Shown: positions 43,179 to 56,200 of the stretch, piece by piece
Layout: each line of letters starts with the position of its first letter
Position numbering within the stretch: position 1 is the first letter of the stretch
Assembly (NCBI GenBank): GCA_036877525.1
Contig: JAZGTH010000100.1
Location: forward strand, 62,001-126,000
DNA length: 64,000 nt
Source of the DNA: Chromobotia macracanthus
Lineage: Eukaryota > Chordata > Actinopteri > Cypriniformes > Botiidae
Direction: 5' to 3'
Notes under the pieces: model-generated
Seen by the model: only the letters and a program-made list of their open reading frames with translations
The model's database searches: none
What the model was told of the DNA's origin: nothing
Position numbers and translations under genes: made by a program

Positions 43179-46100
43179 TTAGTAAGGGGAGTACCACGAT
43201 GTTGCTCGCCCTCGGCCCCTGGAAAAGAGAGAGAAAAAGAGGGTGAGTTCTTTTTTTGTGGTTGATTTAAGACGACGGACACCAATTTTTGGGTGCGATG
43301 TATGTGTTTGCAACAAAGTATGTGTAATATGCATTTTGATGTATTTAGTGGGCCTTAGAGGAAAGGGTAAAGATTTATGCATCAATGTTTCAGGTATACA
43401 CACTTTCAAAATATGAAATACAATGTATACCCCTCTTCCTCTGATAACAATACTTAAATTGTGATTAATGCAACCATATAAAGAAATCCAGTAAGTGCAG
43501 AATACAATTTAATATAAAGGGAAGCTGAGGAAGATTATCCAACAGCAAAATGTGTGTGCAGGAAATATATTCAAGCTTTAAATGGTCTAGTGTCCAGTGT
43601 AGGGGGATAGTGAAAGCAGTCTCTCCCTCTTTCTCTCTTTCTCTGTAAGGGCAGCTCCTGAGGTCTCTGTAAGGGAGAGATTGTGGGGACACGAACCCTC
43701 AAACACACATGTACAATTACAGTTAACAGCGCACACCTCTACATTCTTCAGAAATGAACTGGGCCACAGAGCACAGACAAACATATATACACACACATAA
43801 TAAATACACAGGCCTTCATTCAGTCAACCAGCAACGCTCCATCACTCAACATCATTTCCACAAAACCCACTTCAGCAACAGTCTGTGCACTTCATGGGAC
43901 CAAATCTTCTTACTGGTTAGATACTAAAATGGTCATATCAGGCTGCAGGAATGAACCCTCCATTCTGGAAGTGAATACATTGTTATTCATGCAAGGGAGG
44001 TGAAAATAAACCAAAATGACCTTTTTTGGAAACAAGCACACACACTCGCCTTTTTCCAATTATTCAGAGCAGAGCTTGACATCAGTTTTAATCAGTTGCA
44101 TAAATTACAGTTGCCATGTTTTCCAATACCACTGAAGAATGCCAGCTAAATATAGTGATCTAATTAGCCATCTAAAACAAGCCAATTAAATCTAGATATG
44201 AAAACCTGGGTTTGGAATAGAAGCAATTTATACACTATTTGTAAAATTTCAAAGCCTTTAGCCACTATAACATGACACTAACCCAAGCTCCTCTCTGACC
44301 AAAATAAGAAGGTGGGCAGTTTCCAAACAAACCGATGTACAAGATTCTGATTCATAAAATGACAGTATGATATCGATATCTGGATCATAATATGACATTT
44401 ACATTCATGTTTAGTGCAGGGGTTTCTTATTCTTGTTTGGGGGACCTACAGAGCTTTTCATAAATCTCCCTTATTTAGCACATCCAATAGTAATTTAGAA
44501 CACAAAACAATATGCCTGAGTACAGAACTTTGACACACGATTTGTGACTATGACACTTACTAGGTAGGAAGCCTGCTTTGTTTTGAGACACAACCCACAC
44601 ATCTTTAGGAACATTAGGAAGCAGGTAAGTGACTTTCAAACCTACGGTGAGTGGAAAGGGTCATTCCATGCTCAGAATCTCACACTGCAGGAGGAACAAC
44701 AGACGTGATGGCAATGACTGACATTGTGTGTAATGGTTTGGTAATTCCTCAGTTTTCCTTGTAACATGACGACACAGGAGTTTGTACAGAGAGTGCACAC
44801 TATAACAGTGATGCAAGGTCCCCTCTCTCCTCACACCCAGAAGCATTAAATGGGGACATACATATAGGACGCAGATCTTCAAACACTTAAAGTAATACAG
44901 ACAGCAACAAAGTGCTTTAAAGGTAACAAGCAAAACAAGAAAATTTAAAAATAATTACAACAAAACAATAGGAAAACGTTTTAGACAAAAACAATGCTGT
45001 TGTAAAACTACGCAAGTTAAATACACAAGACAAATCGAGGACAAAATATTGAAATAAAAAAATTAACATCCACATCACCTTTAAAGCCAAGCATGCATGC
45101 ATACTCTAGGCAGATATCACGAATGTATAGAATCTGATTTGCACTTCAGACTTCTGGAAGCATCTAAAAGTGTTTGACCAATCATTCCTGTCTTCACTTA
45201 ACTGCCACACAAGTTTCTAGTTTTACAAAAGCATTTTTAGCTAAATGTGTACATTCTCCACCATCTATTCTGTCTGTCATGTGCGCAATGTGAAATCTGG
45301 AGTGATTCAGTCCCTTAGGCTCTCACTCCCATCTCAATATTTAATGCCAAATATGTTACAGATACTTTATCCACCTCAGCAATACTGGCCAACCACAACT
45401 AACAACAGTACCATAATTTGCCATCAACACTCTCTGGCCAAACGAAACTCGTGTTTCAGTGTCAAACGTGCAGGTTGCCGTGGCACTCACCTGAAGGCCC
45501 GTCCTCTGCCTCTGGGGGGTGTGTAGCCACTGTAATAGCGTGCTCGGGACGAGAAGTTTCCTCCCCGTGAACGGAACCGGGCACGCGGGAAACCGCGGTC
45601 TGTGGTGCTAATGCCAGGACGATTCGTTCTCTTGGCGCCAACCTGTACAAACCATCAGGAAATTTAATAAACTTTTTTTTAAATTGACCTAGTATTTTAT
45701 ATTTTGTAATATGAATAAACTACTGAAAGGTAAATATTGGGAAAGCTGCATGGTTAAAGTGAAGATAAATACAACTTATTCAAAAGTTATTGCGCCAGGT
45801 TAACTGGCCTCTTTCTTGCAGACATTACAGTTCAGAGAGTGCAAGGACCCGAAAACAGACCGGCACCCTACAATATACATGCAGACTCAGAATGAGTAGT
45901 GAAGCTCGAGTGCAGTCTTCTTCATTTTATGCAAAAGCAATTACAGTATTTCTGATTAATTTTATATAAACATCAACCTATTCAGTCAAATTGCGAATTA
46001 TTAGAAACGCAATTATAAAAATAAGCAGTTTCAGGCACTTTATTCAAAATTCAAGCACGTTCAAAACACTTTTTTGAACGTGAAAAGAATTTCAGGCACC

Positions 46101-49100
46101 TGCATGGACCCTAAAATAAGCATGTAATGTGTCGCCTTACCTTAATCTGCCTTCCTCTGAATAAGGACTCATCCAGTGCCATTGCTGTTCTAACAGATTC
46201 TTTGTCTGCAAACTCTATATATGCAAACCTGCATTGTGAAGAGAATAAATCACATGAGGAGAGTCAAATCAACCAAAAAGACCAGAAAAGCTAAAATAGC
46301 TGTTAATTACTGATCTGTAGAGACTGATTACAATTAGTCAAATATATAAACATATGAATGCATGCATCATCAGTAAAGTACGCAGTTATCATCATAACGT
46401 AGGATAATGAAACATAGAAAACCAACCTGTGAACAGAACACTGTAGTCAAAGAGGCTGTGATTTTAACATTACGTTAAGCGTTACCCCATGCAATGAAAA
46501 CACTGGCAAATAATTCTGTGCCACAGAAAAGCACAGAGACGCAGAACAATCTCACGCCTCAAATGCATATGCTTAGTTGTTTAAGACCTCCATGTATCCA
46601 AGTGTAAAATCTTATAAAAAACCAGTGCCAACATTGCTTAATTAATTTTCTGTTCATTATTTCAATGGCAGTCTAGTCTGTGGGCACAGGTGATGTATTA
46701 CTGCCTTCACTATCAATCTATCAAACTGTGTCTATCCTGAGCAAACGCTGCTTCACTGAACAGAAAGAGACCTCAGTGTTAGGAGGGGGAAATTCTATGA
46801 ATGTATTGTAATAGTTACCCTTTGGGGTGTCCTGTAAATTTGTCACACAAAATGGTGACTCTGTTGACAGAGCCACAACCATGAAAGTGCGCCTCCAACT
46901 CTTCTGCTGTCGCGCCGTAATCCACCTGCAAGAGAAGGTCTCAATGTAAAGCCAATACATTATCATCATTCCTAAACAATCAATCCTTTCACATGCAAGT
47001 TCGGAATTTTCAGACAGATCCCCCGGTGTGAGTTTTTTAAGGCGACTTTTATTCTGCGAGGAATCGCGTTCCAGTTACCATGGAGACACATAAAGCTGGT
47101 CATGTGACATTTCGCAGACCCTGTGGCGTGCTGCAGCTTATATATTTCATACAAATATTTATAAACCTGTTACATACATTGTTAAATGAATGATTTTCAG
47201 ATTGTTAAGTATGTGCAAGTTAACTTATATGTTTGTAATACTTTTATAATGATCAGTAAGTTATTACAGGCCATGCTGTGCTTGTCCAGGAGGCAGGCTC
47301 TGCTAAATTTTAAACATGCATGCTCATCCACTACTTCTGAAAAACACTGAAGTGGCTGGCGACGTGGAAGAGGAACAGAGTACACTTTACAATTACCTAA
47401 ACAATGTGTGATTGATATGAATAAAACAATCTCACAATATGTTTGAAAGGTTTGCTTTGCCTGCGTTATATATAAACTATATATATTTTCCTAGTACTTC
47501 TGTGACTGTGCAATGAAATAAGAACTGTAAGAAATATAAAATAAACGTTACGCTTTGTTTGAAAGATGCTTTTGGGTCTGTTTCATACAAACTATAGGCT
47601 ATATATAGAGAAGATATTTACTGTAAAAAGCATTATACAAATAAATGGGAGTTGAAATTATAATATGTTTATTCCTGGTATTTACAATGTAACTGGTAAG
47701 AAACATAAATAAACATTACGTGACTGTAAACGCTAACCACTGTGACACATAATAACCGCGATCCCTACTTTGAATACAGATGTGAATTTAGCAGGTGATC
47801 ACTGAATGTTCTAATTACACTGGTGTGATCGTACGCGTCAAAAGGTTAATACAGAGGTCGATATAACAAAGCAACGTATGAATCTGTATAAAGACTGAAT
47901 ATAAGAATAACAGATGCCGTGCAAATAAATAACCGTACATTTCCAACATAAATAGACCTTCCATCAGCTTCCATCTTTTCTTCAATGGACATTATGACAG
48001 GGCCAGCTGCAAAGAGAGAAATAATCCAATAAGGTATCATTTTAGGTGCATGTTTGAAACTAAAAACACAACCACATGATCTACATTGGCTGCTGCATAG
48101 CATGATAGCTGAAATTAGGTTATATTCTTTTCCTGGACAAAATATCTCCATTGCCCTCATATCCAGTGCTTGTGGTTATTCTTCTTTCTCTAATGCAGTC
48201 CCTATTTATCAGAACTGTCTGTTTAGTAACACTCTCCTTTAATACTCCTCTGCACAATGTTCCCCCAGACTTGCTTGTTCTCCTTCCCTCCTTCCCTCCC
48301 TCCCTCCCTCCCTCATTCATTCATTCACTGAGCCACACTTACTAGGTGGAGGACTGAGGTTCATCTGTTTTTCCACCTCGTTCTGTAGCTCCTTCAGTTT
48401 CTCTGCCTCCTCCTCCATCTCTCTCACCCTGGCTTTAATTGCCTCCAGCTCCTGAAAAAACAAAGACAACAAAAACAATGCAATACTATTTAATCCAACA
48501 ATGCAATAATACACATACATTATATATAATCCATACACTTCCAGCAAAAATACTTAAAAAACATGTAATGCCTCCCTTTCTCATACTGAATATTTTGCAT
48601 TACATAAAACAAATTGTTTTAATACACACGATTGACAGCCCTATTAAATCAGCAGACATCGTGTTAAAAAAGTCTGATTTAGAACAAATCCATACACATG
48701 CACGGAATGTGTTTTTCAGAACGCACAAGTATGCATTACTCTCAGCATGCACATGCACTGGAACCAACATGCACTCTCTCACACGTGATTAACCACTGAG
48801 CTCTTTCAAACTGCCCTTTATTCCCATTCTACACCAGCTGTCCAGTCAGCAAAAAGCCCTTGCAGCACAGTTGTGGATGTTAAAGACAGAGCCACCCCCT
48901 AAAGATGATGCCATGCATGTACACATGACTGTGTCTGAGCAAACACTTTCTGTGTGTGTTCACGCGCACGCACACACAGTTACGGCAGTGCTGCATTGCA
49001 GGGCAGTGGGCAGAGTCGATCCCTTCTAAAGTAACACTGCAAGCATGTGATGGCCCCGTTTATGCAGTTAAATCCAGCTCGTCTGAACAACATTCTGCGT

Positions 49101-50213
49101 CGTAACTGTTAATTTGTAATCAGTTAGGATATAAGACCAAAGGCACGCAAAAAAGTGACGATGAAATACTCCCCAAAAAGAAAGCATCGTTTAATGATCA
49201 CACGAAGTAGGATGCACGCGTGCAGCATGTAAATGCATGACCTACTCTCGCTCCAGCAATACCAGTGTGTATTGGAAAAAAGATACACGAGCCCAACCCC
49301 AATGCACCGCACCCCTGGAAACTAATACACAAATCTCCATCCCAAAATCACCAAATTATGCAATGCATCGACATCAGTTTATCACTAAAGCCCATTGAAT
49401 AAAATTGTAACGGCGACGCGTACGCGCATAAACATCTGCGAAGTAAAATTACAATAGCGCATTATCTCCATGTTAAAAATCCGATACGATTGCAGATCTG
49501 ATCATTAACCCTGTTTTATAATGAAGGTTTATTCCAATTCAAAGGCCAACAACAACCCGCGTCTTTCCACATGCAGTTATCAACATGACTTACTTTTGCA
49601 CGCCAAAAAGCAGTTGCTGTCAATATCTAATATCACTGATAAGAGGCGTATTTACCTTGAGCCGTCTGCTTTTCTGCGGATGAAGCCACACTGCTGCGGC
49701 TAATGGTGGCCTGTTTTACCCTCGCCCCTGTCTCTTACATCTCCGGTCTCGCATTTTTGCGATGAAGCTTTTTTCACTAGCTAAGTCGACAGATCTGGCG
49801 CACAGGAACCCAAAACGATATTGCGCCAACATGGCGGCCAGTACCACGCATGTCACTCACTGATTCTACTGCACTGCGTGAGCCACAATGGCGGACAAAC
49901 CGACCTGGCAAAGCTGGTTTTGCATTCGCATGATCGTTATGGTTTCTATTTGGGATTTACACATTCCCTTACATGATGGCTTTGGGGGAAACGTACGATT
50001 AAAGGTTGCGTTTTAAATCGGCACTAGGCCCAAAACCCGAATGCATAATAGCAAAAGTATAATGCGTCCTTCACTTACCGGATCTTCAATAGCGGCCTCA
50101 CCCTCATCTAATCCTGGTTCTTCGTCGCCGACGCCCGGGTCTTCAAGTTCTGAGTGACCCGGGTCTGAGTCTAGCAGAGACTCTTCTGCCAGTCCGTTAC
50201 CGAACTCCGCCAT
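43179..50213 (-). CDS. pabpn1: Nuclear poly(A)-binding protein 1 (complete, 232 aa)
   Basis: Binds nascent poly(A) tails, stimulates poly(A) polymerase and sets tail length in the nucleus. Coding exons in transcription order: 50213-50079, 48451-48343, 48006-47939, 46925-46819, 46228-46141, 45642-45491, 43218-43179. All borders are canonical and phases join. An acidic N-terminus (residues 1-45) is followed by a coiled coil of about 46-78 ([20 protein letters not shown]). The RRM spans about 98-175, with RNP2 SIYVGN (99-104) and RNP1 KGFAYIEF (139-146). An Arg/Gly-rich tail ends RATSWYSPY, a probable transportin-type PY signal. The polyalanine tract and Gly/Pro-rich N-terminus of mammalian PABPN1 (306 aa) are absent; the protein starts [11 protein letters not shown]. 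The ATG at 50213 is the first in frame and lies downstream of a CpG-rich promoter. The last intron (45490-43219) is about 2.3 kb. Confidence 0.95.
48281..48327. repeat. (CCCT)n / (CATT)n compound microsatellite
   Basis: Tetranucleotide runs about 15 bases from the pabpn1 exon border at 48343, inside the following intron on the minus strand. Confidence 0.85.
49730..49900 (-). promoter_or_regulatory. YY1-type, CpG-containing block in pabpn1 intron 1
   Basis: Two ATGGCGG motifs on the plus strand (CAACATGGCGGC at 49827-49838 and ACAATGGCGG at 49885-49894) lie 58 bases apart inside the first intron of pabpn1. On the minus strand the first gives GGCCGCCATG, a strong Kozak start at 49832, opening a 38-codon frame. 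A donor-like sequence GAGAT|GTAAGA occurs at 49738/49737. This could be a second transcription start for pabpn1 or another transcript. No protein family is recognisable. Confidence 0.35.
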
Positions 50214-50760
50214 CGCCTGATTCTCGGTGGTCCGACGCGCCTCGTGGTTGTACTACAGGCCGCGACTCACGCAGGGGGGAGCGCGAGAGAGGGACGGGGA
50301 GGGAATATAAACGGCGGAAAACGCCGCTCACTTAAGTTAAAATGGGGAATAAAAGCCCGCCTCGTTTCCTTGGGGCTCCAACGTGTCCTTTGACGAATAA
50401 AAAACCGCTCGCTTCCCAAACGTTAATAGGTTTTGGTTAGTCAAATAGCTCGCAGAGGTCTTACAACTCTATTTACATCTGAAGGCAAATTGAAAAGCTA
50501 ATGAGTATTCTTCACGAGCGCTCGTGTGTTCCAGAACAGAAATGGAAGCCGTAGGCGGGGATTCAGAGCACTGCAGGCGCATAACCGAAATATGATTGGA
50601 CGATTCTGTGGTTTGGACCAGCCCTCTTAACATATAGAAATCTGCTATTGGTAGTTTTTTAATGACGTTTCCATGCCCTCACCGCTTAGACTTTACATTG
50701 CAGTAATCTGATTGGACGAAAACAACGTCGCTCACCGCTCACGGACCGCCTTTGGATTAC
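50214..50760 (-). promoter_or_regulatory. pabpn1: pabpn1 promoter and 5' UTR
   Basis: GC- and CpG-rich sequence directly upstream of the pabpn1 start. It has three CCAAT boxes in the pabpn1 orientation (ATTGG on the plus strand at 50595-50599, 50647-50651 and 50711-50715), spaced 52 and 64 bases apart. This is typical of an NF-Y-driven housekeeping promoter without a TATA box. Confidence 0.6.
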
Positions 50761-51100
50761 AACGGCGTGGAGCTACTACGCGCGCACGGTGGAAACACGA
50801 GATGTGAGAAATCACGAGCCACGAAAATGAAACATATTTGTATCCATTTTGTAACTTTCTATAAAGGGCACTTTGTTTTCAGTTGCATACTTCATTATGC
50901 AACACAAAAGTATTTAATAATTGGCGGCAACATACTATATAGATGGTAAAATATGGGCACGTGTAGAGACAGGGTCAGTTAACGCCCAATTTTTTATCAG
51001 CTGCCAATACACAACGTTCATGACGTATGCATTTATATAATTATATATACACACAAATGATCCAATAAAAATCGTAAGGTTTATATATAAGAAATGGAAA
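50761..51100. other. Intergenic, pabpn1 upstream to zfhx2 3' end
   Basis: No gene seen. The sequence shifts from CpG-rich to AT-rich. A 65-codon plus-strand frame at 50752-50949 has no family resemblance. Confidence 0.6.
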
Positions 51101-51104
51101 CGCC

Positions 51105-53213
51105 CATACATGAACTTAGGTTTATTTGTTTCCTGCATAAGATAAAGGAGAACCAACACAAAATGAAGCTACAAATGAGGGGGGGAAAACAAGCTTAATA
51201 TTGTAATTTTCATAACAAGACTGCAACCATTATCGTTCAATATTCATATCAATAACATCTCCAAGGTTGAGATGCGATTAAAAATCGTTATGAATTAATA
51301 ATAATCTAAACAGTGATGAGAGTACTGAAAAAAATAGCAAGTAGTACAGTTATAAGAAGTGATAATCAAGTGTCAATGAAAAAGTGAAAAGATAATATAA
51401 AAGCATTTCTCTGTATTCTACCTATATACTCTGAACAGTGCAACACTGTGTGATCTCACATCCTGCACTGCACTACAACCAGTCCATGTTCATTTAACAT
51501 GAGCAATAATTTGACAAAAAAATTTAACAGACAACTTGTATTTGCTGGAATAAACTGAAATCAAAAACTTCCAAGTGTTCCAAGCTGAGTTGTCTGAAAT
51601 GCAATTACATGTAGCTCATGCTTAAACCCTGGACTAGTTCAAAGTGTCAAGGCATGGGAGTTCCTTTGCGGTTTGCATTATGAACGCTTCCAATCAAGAT
51701 TGCTTTTTGGTTTCTTTAATGAGAAAAAGCAAGAAAGAATAACTTTGGAATATCATTTTCTTAATATAGTTCATTAAAAAATTCTTTTTTTAGTTTAGCA
51801 TTTTGTTAAAATATTAATAGTATCAATAATAATATACAAAATAAAACCAAGAAGGAAAATCATCTTTAGTATTTCATGTCCTTCAAATCACACCTCCTGT
51901 TGCCCTGATGAGTAGTTTTCAGGTCCACAAAAGAACCCGTTCTTCTCTCCTGGTGGGTTTTAAGGAAAATACTTTCCTCTACTCAGTATGAGCAATTTGT
52001 TTGCAACAAAAAATGCTTAATGAAAAGAACAAGAAAAATGACAACTCTCTCCCATATTTCTAAAACGGTTTTGCTTTTACCACAAATGAATTATTTTCTA
52101 GTGACAAGATGGGGTTTCTCCCTAACAGATTTAAATAAACCAAAATGATTTTGACCAGAAGGTATAAAGCACAGAATTTCACTGTTCCACAAATTCATAT
52201 AAAACTGGGAAAGTACAGATCTGACTTTGGCTTTGTGCACAGCGGCTAGGTCTGATTTTAATGTTTAACTATGTGCATTAAATGCTGTTTAATAATTATA
52301 ATTTGATGCATTGTAAAATTTCATAACACAACTAAATTGTTTTTAGAGGAACGTAAAAATTTTAAAAACATGTTTGAGACTTTAAAAGGGTCAAAGTGCT
52401 GAAAATTGACCATCTGACATCTTTAACTTTCATGTACATCTCTGCTGATGAGTTTAGGTTTGTCATGATGGTTCTGTTTAAAAAATAGTTATATTGTTTA
52501 CAATTTCCTCATTTTCTGTGTCTGAATTCAGAACTCTCTCCCAAATTCTCTATAATCCACAAACATTCTCTGCCATACTTGTCATCTAGTATTTCATTAC
52601 CATCAGCTGTTAGTACAGTCTACACATATCTTTCAACTGAACCTGAAGGTTTAATGGAAAAAATGTTTACAGAATAAATTTCTTTGAATTAAAAAGGTGA
52701 TTGAGGATAAATCAGCTTATAAGCTTTAAAACATGTTAAAGATCACCCTGGCTCAAGAAAAAGCAGTACCACATAATTACTGACAACCTAGAGCACTTTG
52801 GTTGAGTTTTTGGGTGCTTCATTACTATAGAATCTCCCAGTCAAATAAAGTATTTTGTGTAAATACAAGTAGATTATTACCCAACGTAATAGGAGTTTAA
52901 AATGAGATGAAGTTGTGAAAGACGAACCATAATTACATAAGCATTAGCACGTCCATGATTACCATTTCAGTAGATTATTTATAGTAAAATTATGCTGTGG
53001 CAATAGGTCTTTAAAATGAGCCCTGTAAGCAAAGACTCTTATATAATAATGTCTTGCTGATATCCAAGGAAAGAGAGTGAAGATGGCCAGAGTCATCTGG
53101 GCTCACTTCAATCTTAGAGCCTCGAAAAAACATTAGCTTAAAAGAGCAGCACCCATCTTGTCTATTGAAAGCCAACAAGTCTAATGGGTCCGCACTGTGT
53201 CAGCTTTAATTCT
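51105..53213 (-). other. zfhx2: zfhx2 3' UTR
   Basis: About 2.1 kb of AT-rich, frame-poor sequence after the stop at 53214-53216. AATAAA on the minus strand (TTTATT at 51121-51126) is a reasonable end. The cleavage site is inferred. Confidence 0.5.
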
Positions 53214-56200
53214 TTAGCTGGAGTTGCTAGCTGGTGATGCAGAAGAAGATTGGCTAGCAAGACCAGTAGACCTAGTGCCAGATCCATTGCTGACCAACGA
53301 CGCTAGCTGACCAAAGTTAGTGGTTTTCAGTGTGACAAGATGCCGTGGCGAGAAGACATGGTCACGTGCGGCAGCCCTGGATTCAAATTCAACCCCACAG
53401 GCCTCGCACTTGCCTTTCAAAGTCTCACGGCCTGTTGATTGGCTGACAGAATATGAAGAAGAAGGTTCCACAACTGTCAGCTGTACAGGTTTGGGCAGGA
53501 TGGGACGGTTGGCTCTAAGGGCACTGTAATGTAGGTAGCTTCCCGAGCTGACGTCTATCTTCTTAGAGGGGTCACTGGGATTAGGAGACTGTAAAGAAGT
53601 AACCAAAACAATGTGAATTTTATTTTCTTACAGAACAACTAACAAACTGTTATTAATACCAATAAAGAACAAATTACTAAAAGAACCAAAGAACATTAAG
53701 ATTAATAAGAAACCAATTTAATAGACAACATATTGGGTAATTACCATCAGTGCTAAAAAAGTATTTATAAAATTACAGTCTTACTGAGAAGTTTAAAATA
53801 AGTAAATTAATATATATGTGTGTGTGTGTGTGTGTGTGTTATGGCACCAATTAAGCATGTTCTTTAATCTTTTAATTTGTCTCATCTTATTGTACCAAAA
53901 ATGTATGGCAGGATTTAAAATGTTTATGACAAATGAAAAGTAGACACTATAGTAAAATATTAAAACTTGTTTGTAGTACAAGACAAAATGTTCTCACCAT
54001 CTTCTCTTGTTGCAGCCTCCAGCGTTTCTCCTTGGCACGTGTATTTTGGAACCAGATTTGCACAACCTTTAGTGGAAGTCCAAGCTCTGACCCCACCGCC
54101 TCACACTCCAGTGCATTAGGATGAGCGCATGTCTCATAGCAAGACTGCAGGATGGACAGCTGAAGACCATTCAGGTGAGTTCTAGGTCGTCTTGGGGTGG
54201 AGTTCTGCTGCAGGTAATTTGTTTCTTTTTGGCTTTGACCAGAGGATGTTGTAACCGTTACAGGGGATGGCGTAGTGGTGGTGGGTGTAGGCCGCGGAGA
54301 GCTTAGGCCTAATTGTTCTCTTGAAAGAGTGTTTATCTTGAATGGACCTTTCTGAGACCAGTATTTGACCCCATTGTGTTTCTGAGATGCCAAGGCAGAA
54401 GATTTGTTAATTGGCGTAGTAGACAATTTTGGCACCATGCGTTTGGTAGCTCCAGATTCTTGGTAATCGGCATCCTCTTCATCTGTATGGTCTGATTCAG
54501 CTTTCCTTTTCTGAGCAGATCGAGATGCAGGAGTCCCACTGACTAAGAGAGGAACTGCAACTGTTGTGGTCACTGCCTTGGGAGCTATTTTAACCATTGT
54601 AATGGGAGTTGCTTCTGCTTTGGTCTTCTGTGCTATTGACGGACTGGTAGACACAACAGTGAAGGAGGGCTCATTTGGTCTACTTGGACCTTGAGTGGGT
54701 GTTTTCAGGGGCTCCTTGACCTCCTTCACCTTATCTGTCTTTGGAGGTGCATTTACAGTTTGGGGTTTGGAAGAGGCCCAGCCAGCAGAGCTAGGGTTAG
54801 GTTTAGGTGAGGATGAGAATATGGGCTTAGAAAGTGGCCAAGTGAACTTAATAAGCGGTTTCCCAACAGCAGCCAAAGTGCCATCACTGATGAAACGGAC
54901 CTCTCCCTTTCGTTCCCTAGCCCTCATATTCTGGAACCAGATCTGAACTACTTTTTTTGGGAGGTTAACCCACTCTGATATTTGTTCAAATTCATGTTTT
55001 CCTGGATTTGGATCTTTGAAATAACATCCATAGAGAATATCCAGTTGGTCAGCATGGATGATGGTCCTGGACCGTCTCATGTCCCTAAATCTGCGTACTT
55101 TTGGCCTCTTTTGTTCTCGTTCTTTTTCTTGTTCCTTCTCTTTTTCTCTCTCCAAGAGCGATGTGCTAACTTTCTCTGCTGCCCTCATGTACACAGTGCT
55201 AGTCTTAGCCAAATTATTGCGATTAGTTATAGTACTGTTATTGGAAGATGGGACTGCAATAGCAGAATCTGGCTTCACCTGAACAACAATAAGACTGCCA
55301 TCTCCAGGAACACCAACAGTTGCTGGTCTCAGTCCCAGACCATCAAGCAAATGACTTTTCTGTATAGAAGGCATGTTGACTGCAGATACAGATGACGATA
55401 TCGAAGAGCTGTGGTTTTTACCAATGCTTAGGTCCAAAGCAGACTCACAATCATTACCATTGGATAGGAAGGAGTGTGTAAGAGAGCTGGTGGCAGATAC
55501 ATTAAGAGGGTCACAAAGTGCTGCTGGACTTCTTGTAACTGTTTGACTGTTTGAAAAGGCTGCCAGTTTACCCCGATCTCCTTCTGAAACACCAAGCCCA
55601 ATAACAGATGAGGGAAGTGAGAGTACATATGGGCTGTATAACTGGGTGGAAAGAGATGCCAATGAGAGGGAGAGGGGCAGTGGCTGCAAGATCCCAGTTG
55701 GAACACCCTGATGATCAACTGCAACTGAAAGAGGGGTTGGTGGGTCTGCTTGTGCCTCCAACTGAAGATCAAGTTCTATATCTTGTTTTTCTTGCTTGAT
55801 CTCCACCTCTTCATTGTCAATCTCACTCTTTCTCTTTTTCCTCTTTGCACTCGGTTCATCATCATACTCATCTTCTGCATCCGAGAGAAAGACTGTGGTA
55901 GAGCGAAGAACCTTTCCACCACCACTGGATCTCTCACCTGTTGTGTCCACCTGTGAAGACTGTTTGATTGGGCTACCTGACTCCTCCCTCACAGAGCTAT
56001 TTTGACTCTCTTCATCAGTTACAATAACAGAGGTGTAGACCTCTTCGTTTTCAGAGTCAGACGTCAACAGCAATTCTCTTGGGCTTCCCTTACCAGTCCT
56101 TTCCCTGTGTCTTTCTGCACTACTGGATAAGTCAATTGCATAACTTCCTGTAGCTGAAGGACTAAGTCCATCTTCACTCTCATCTATCATTAAATTACCT

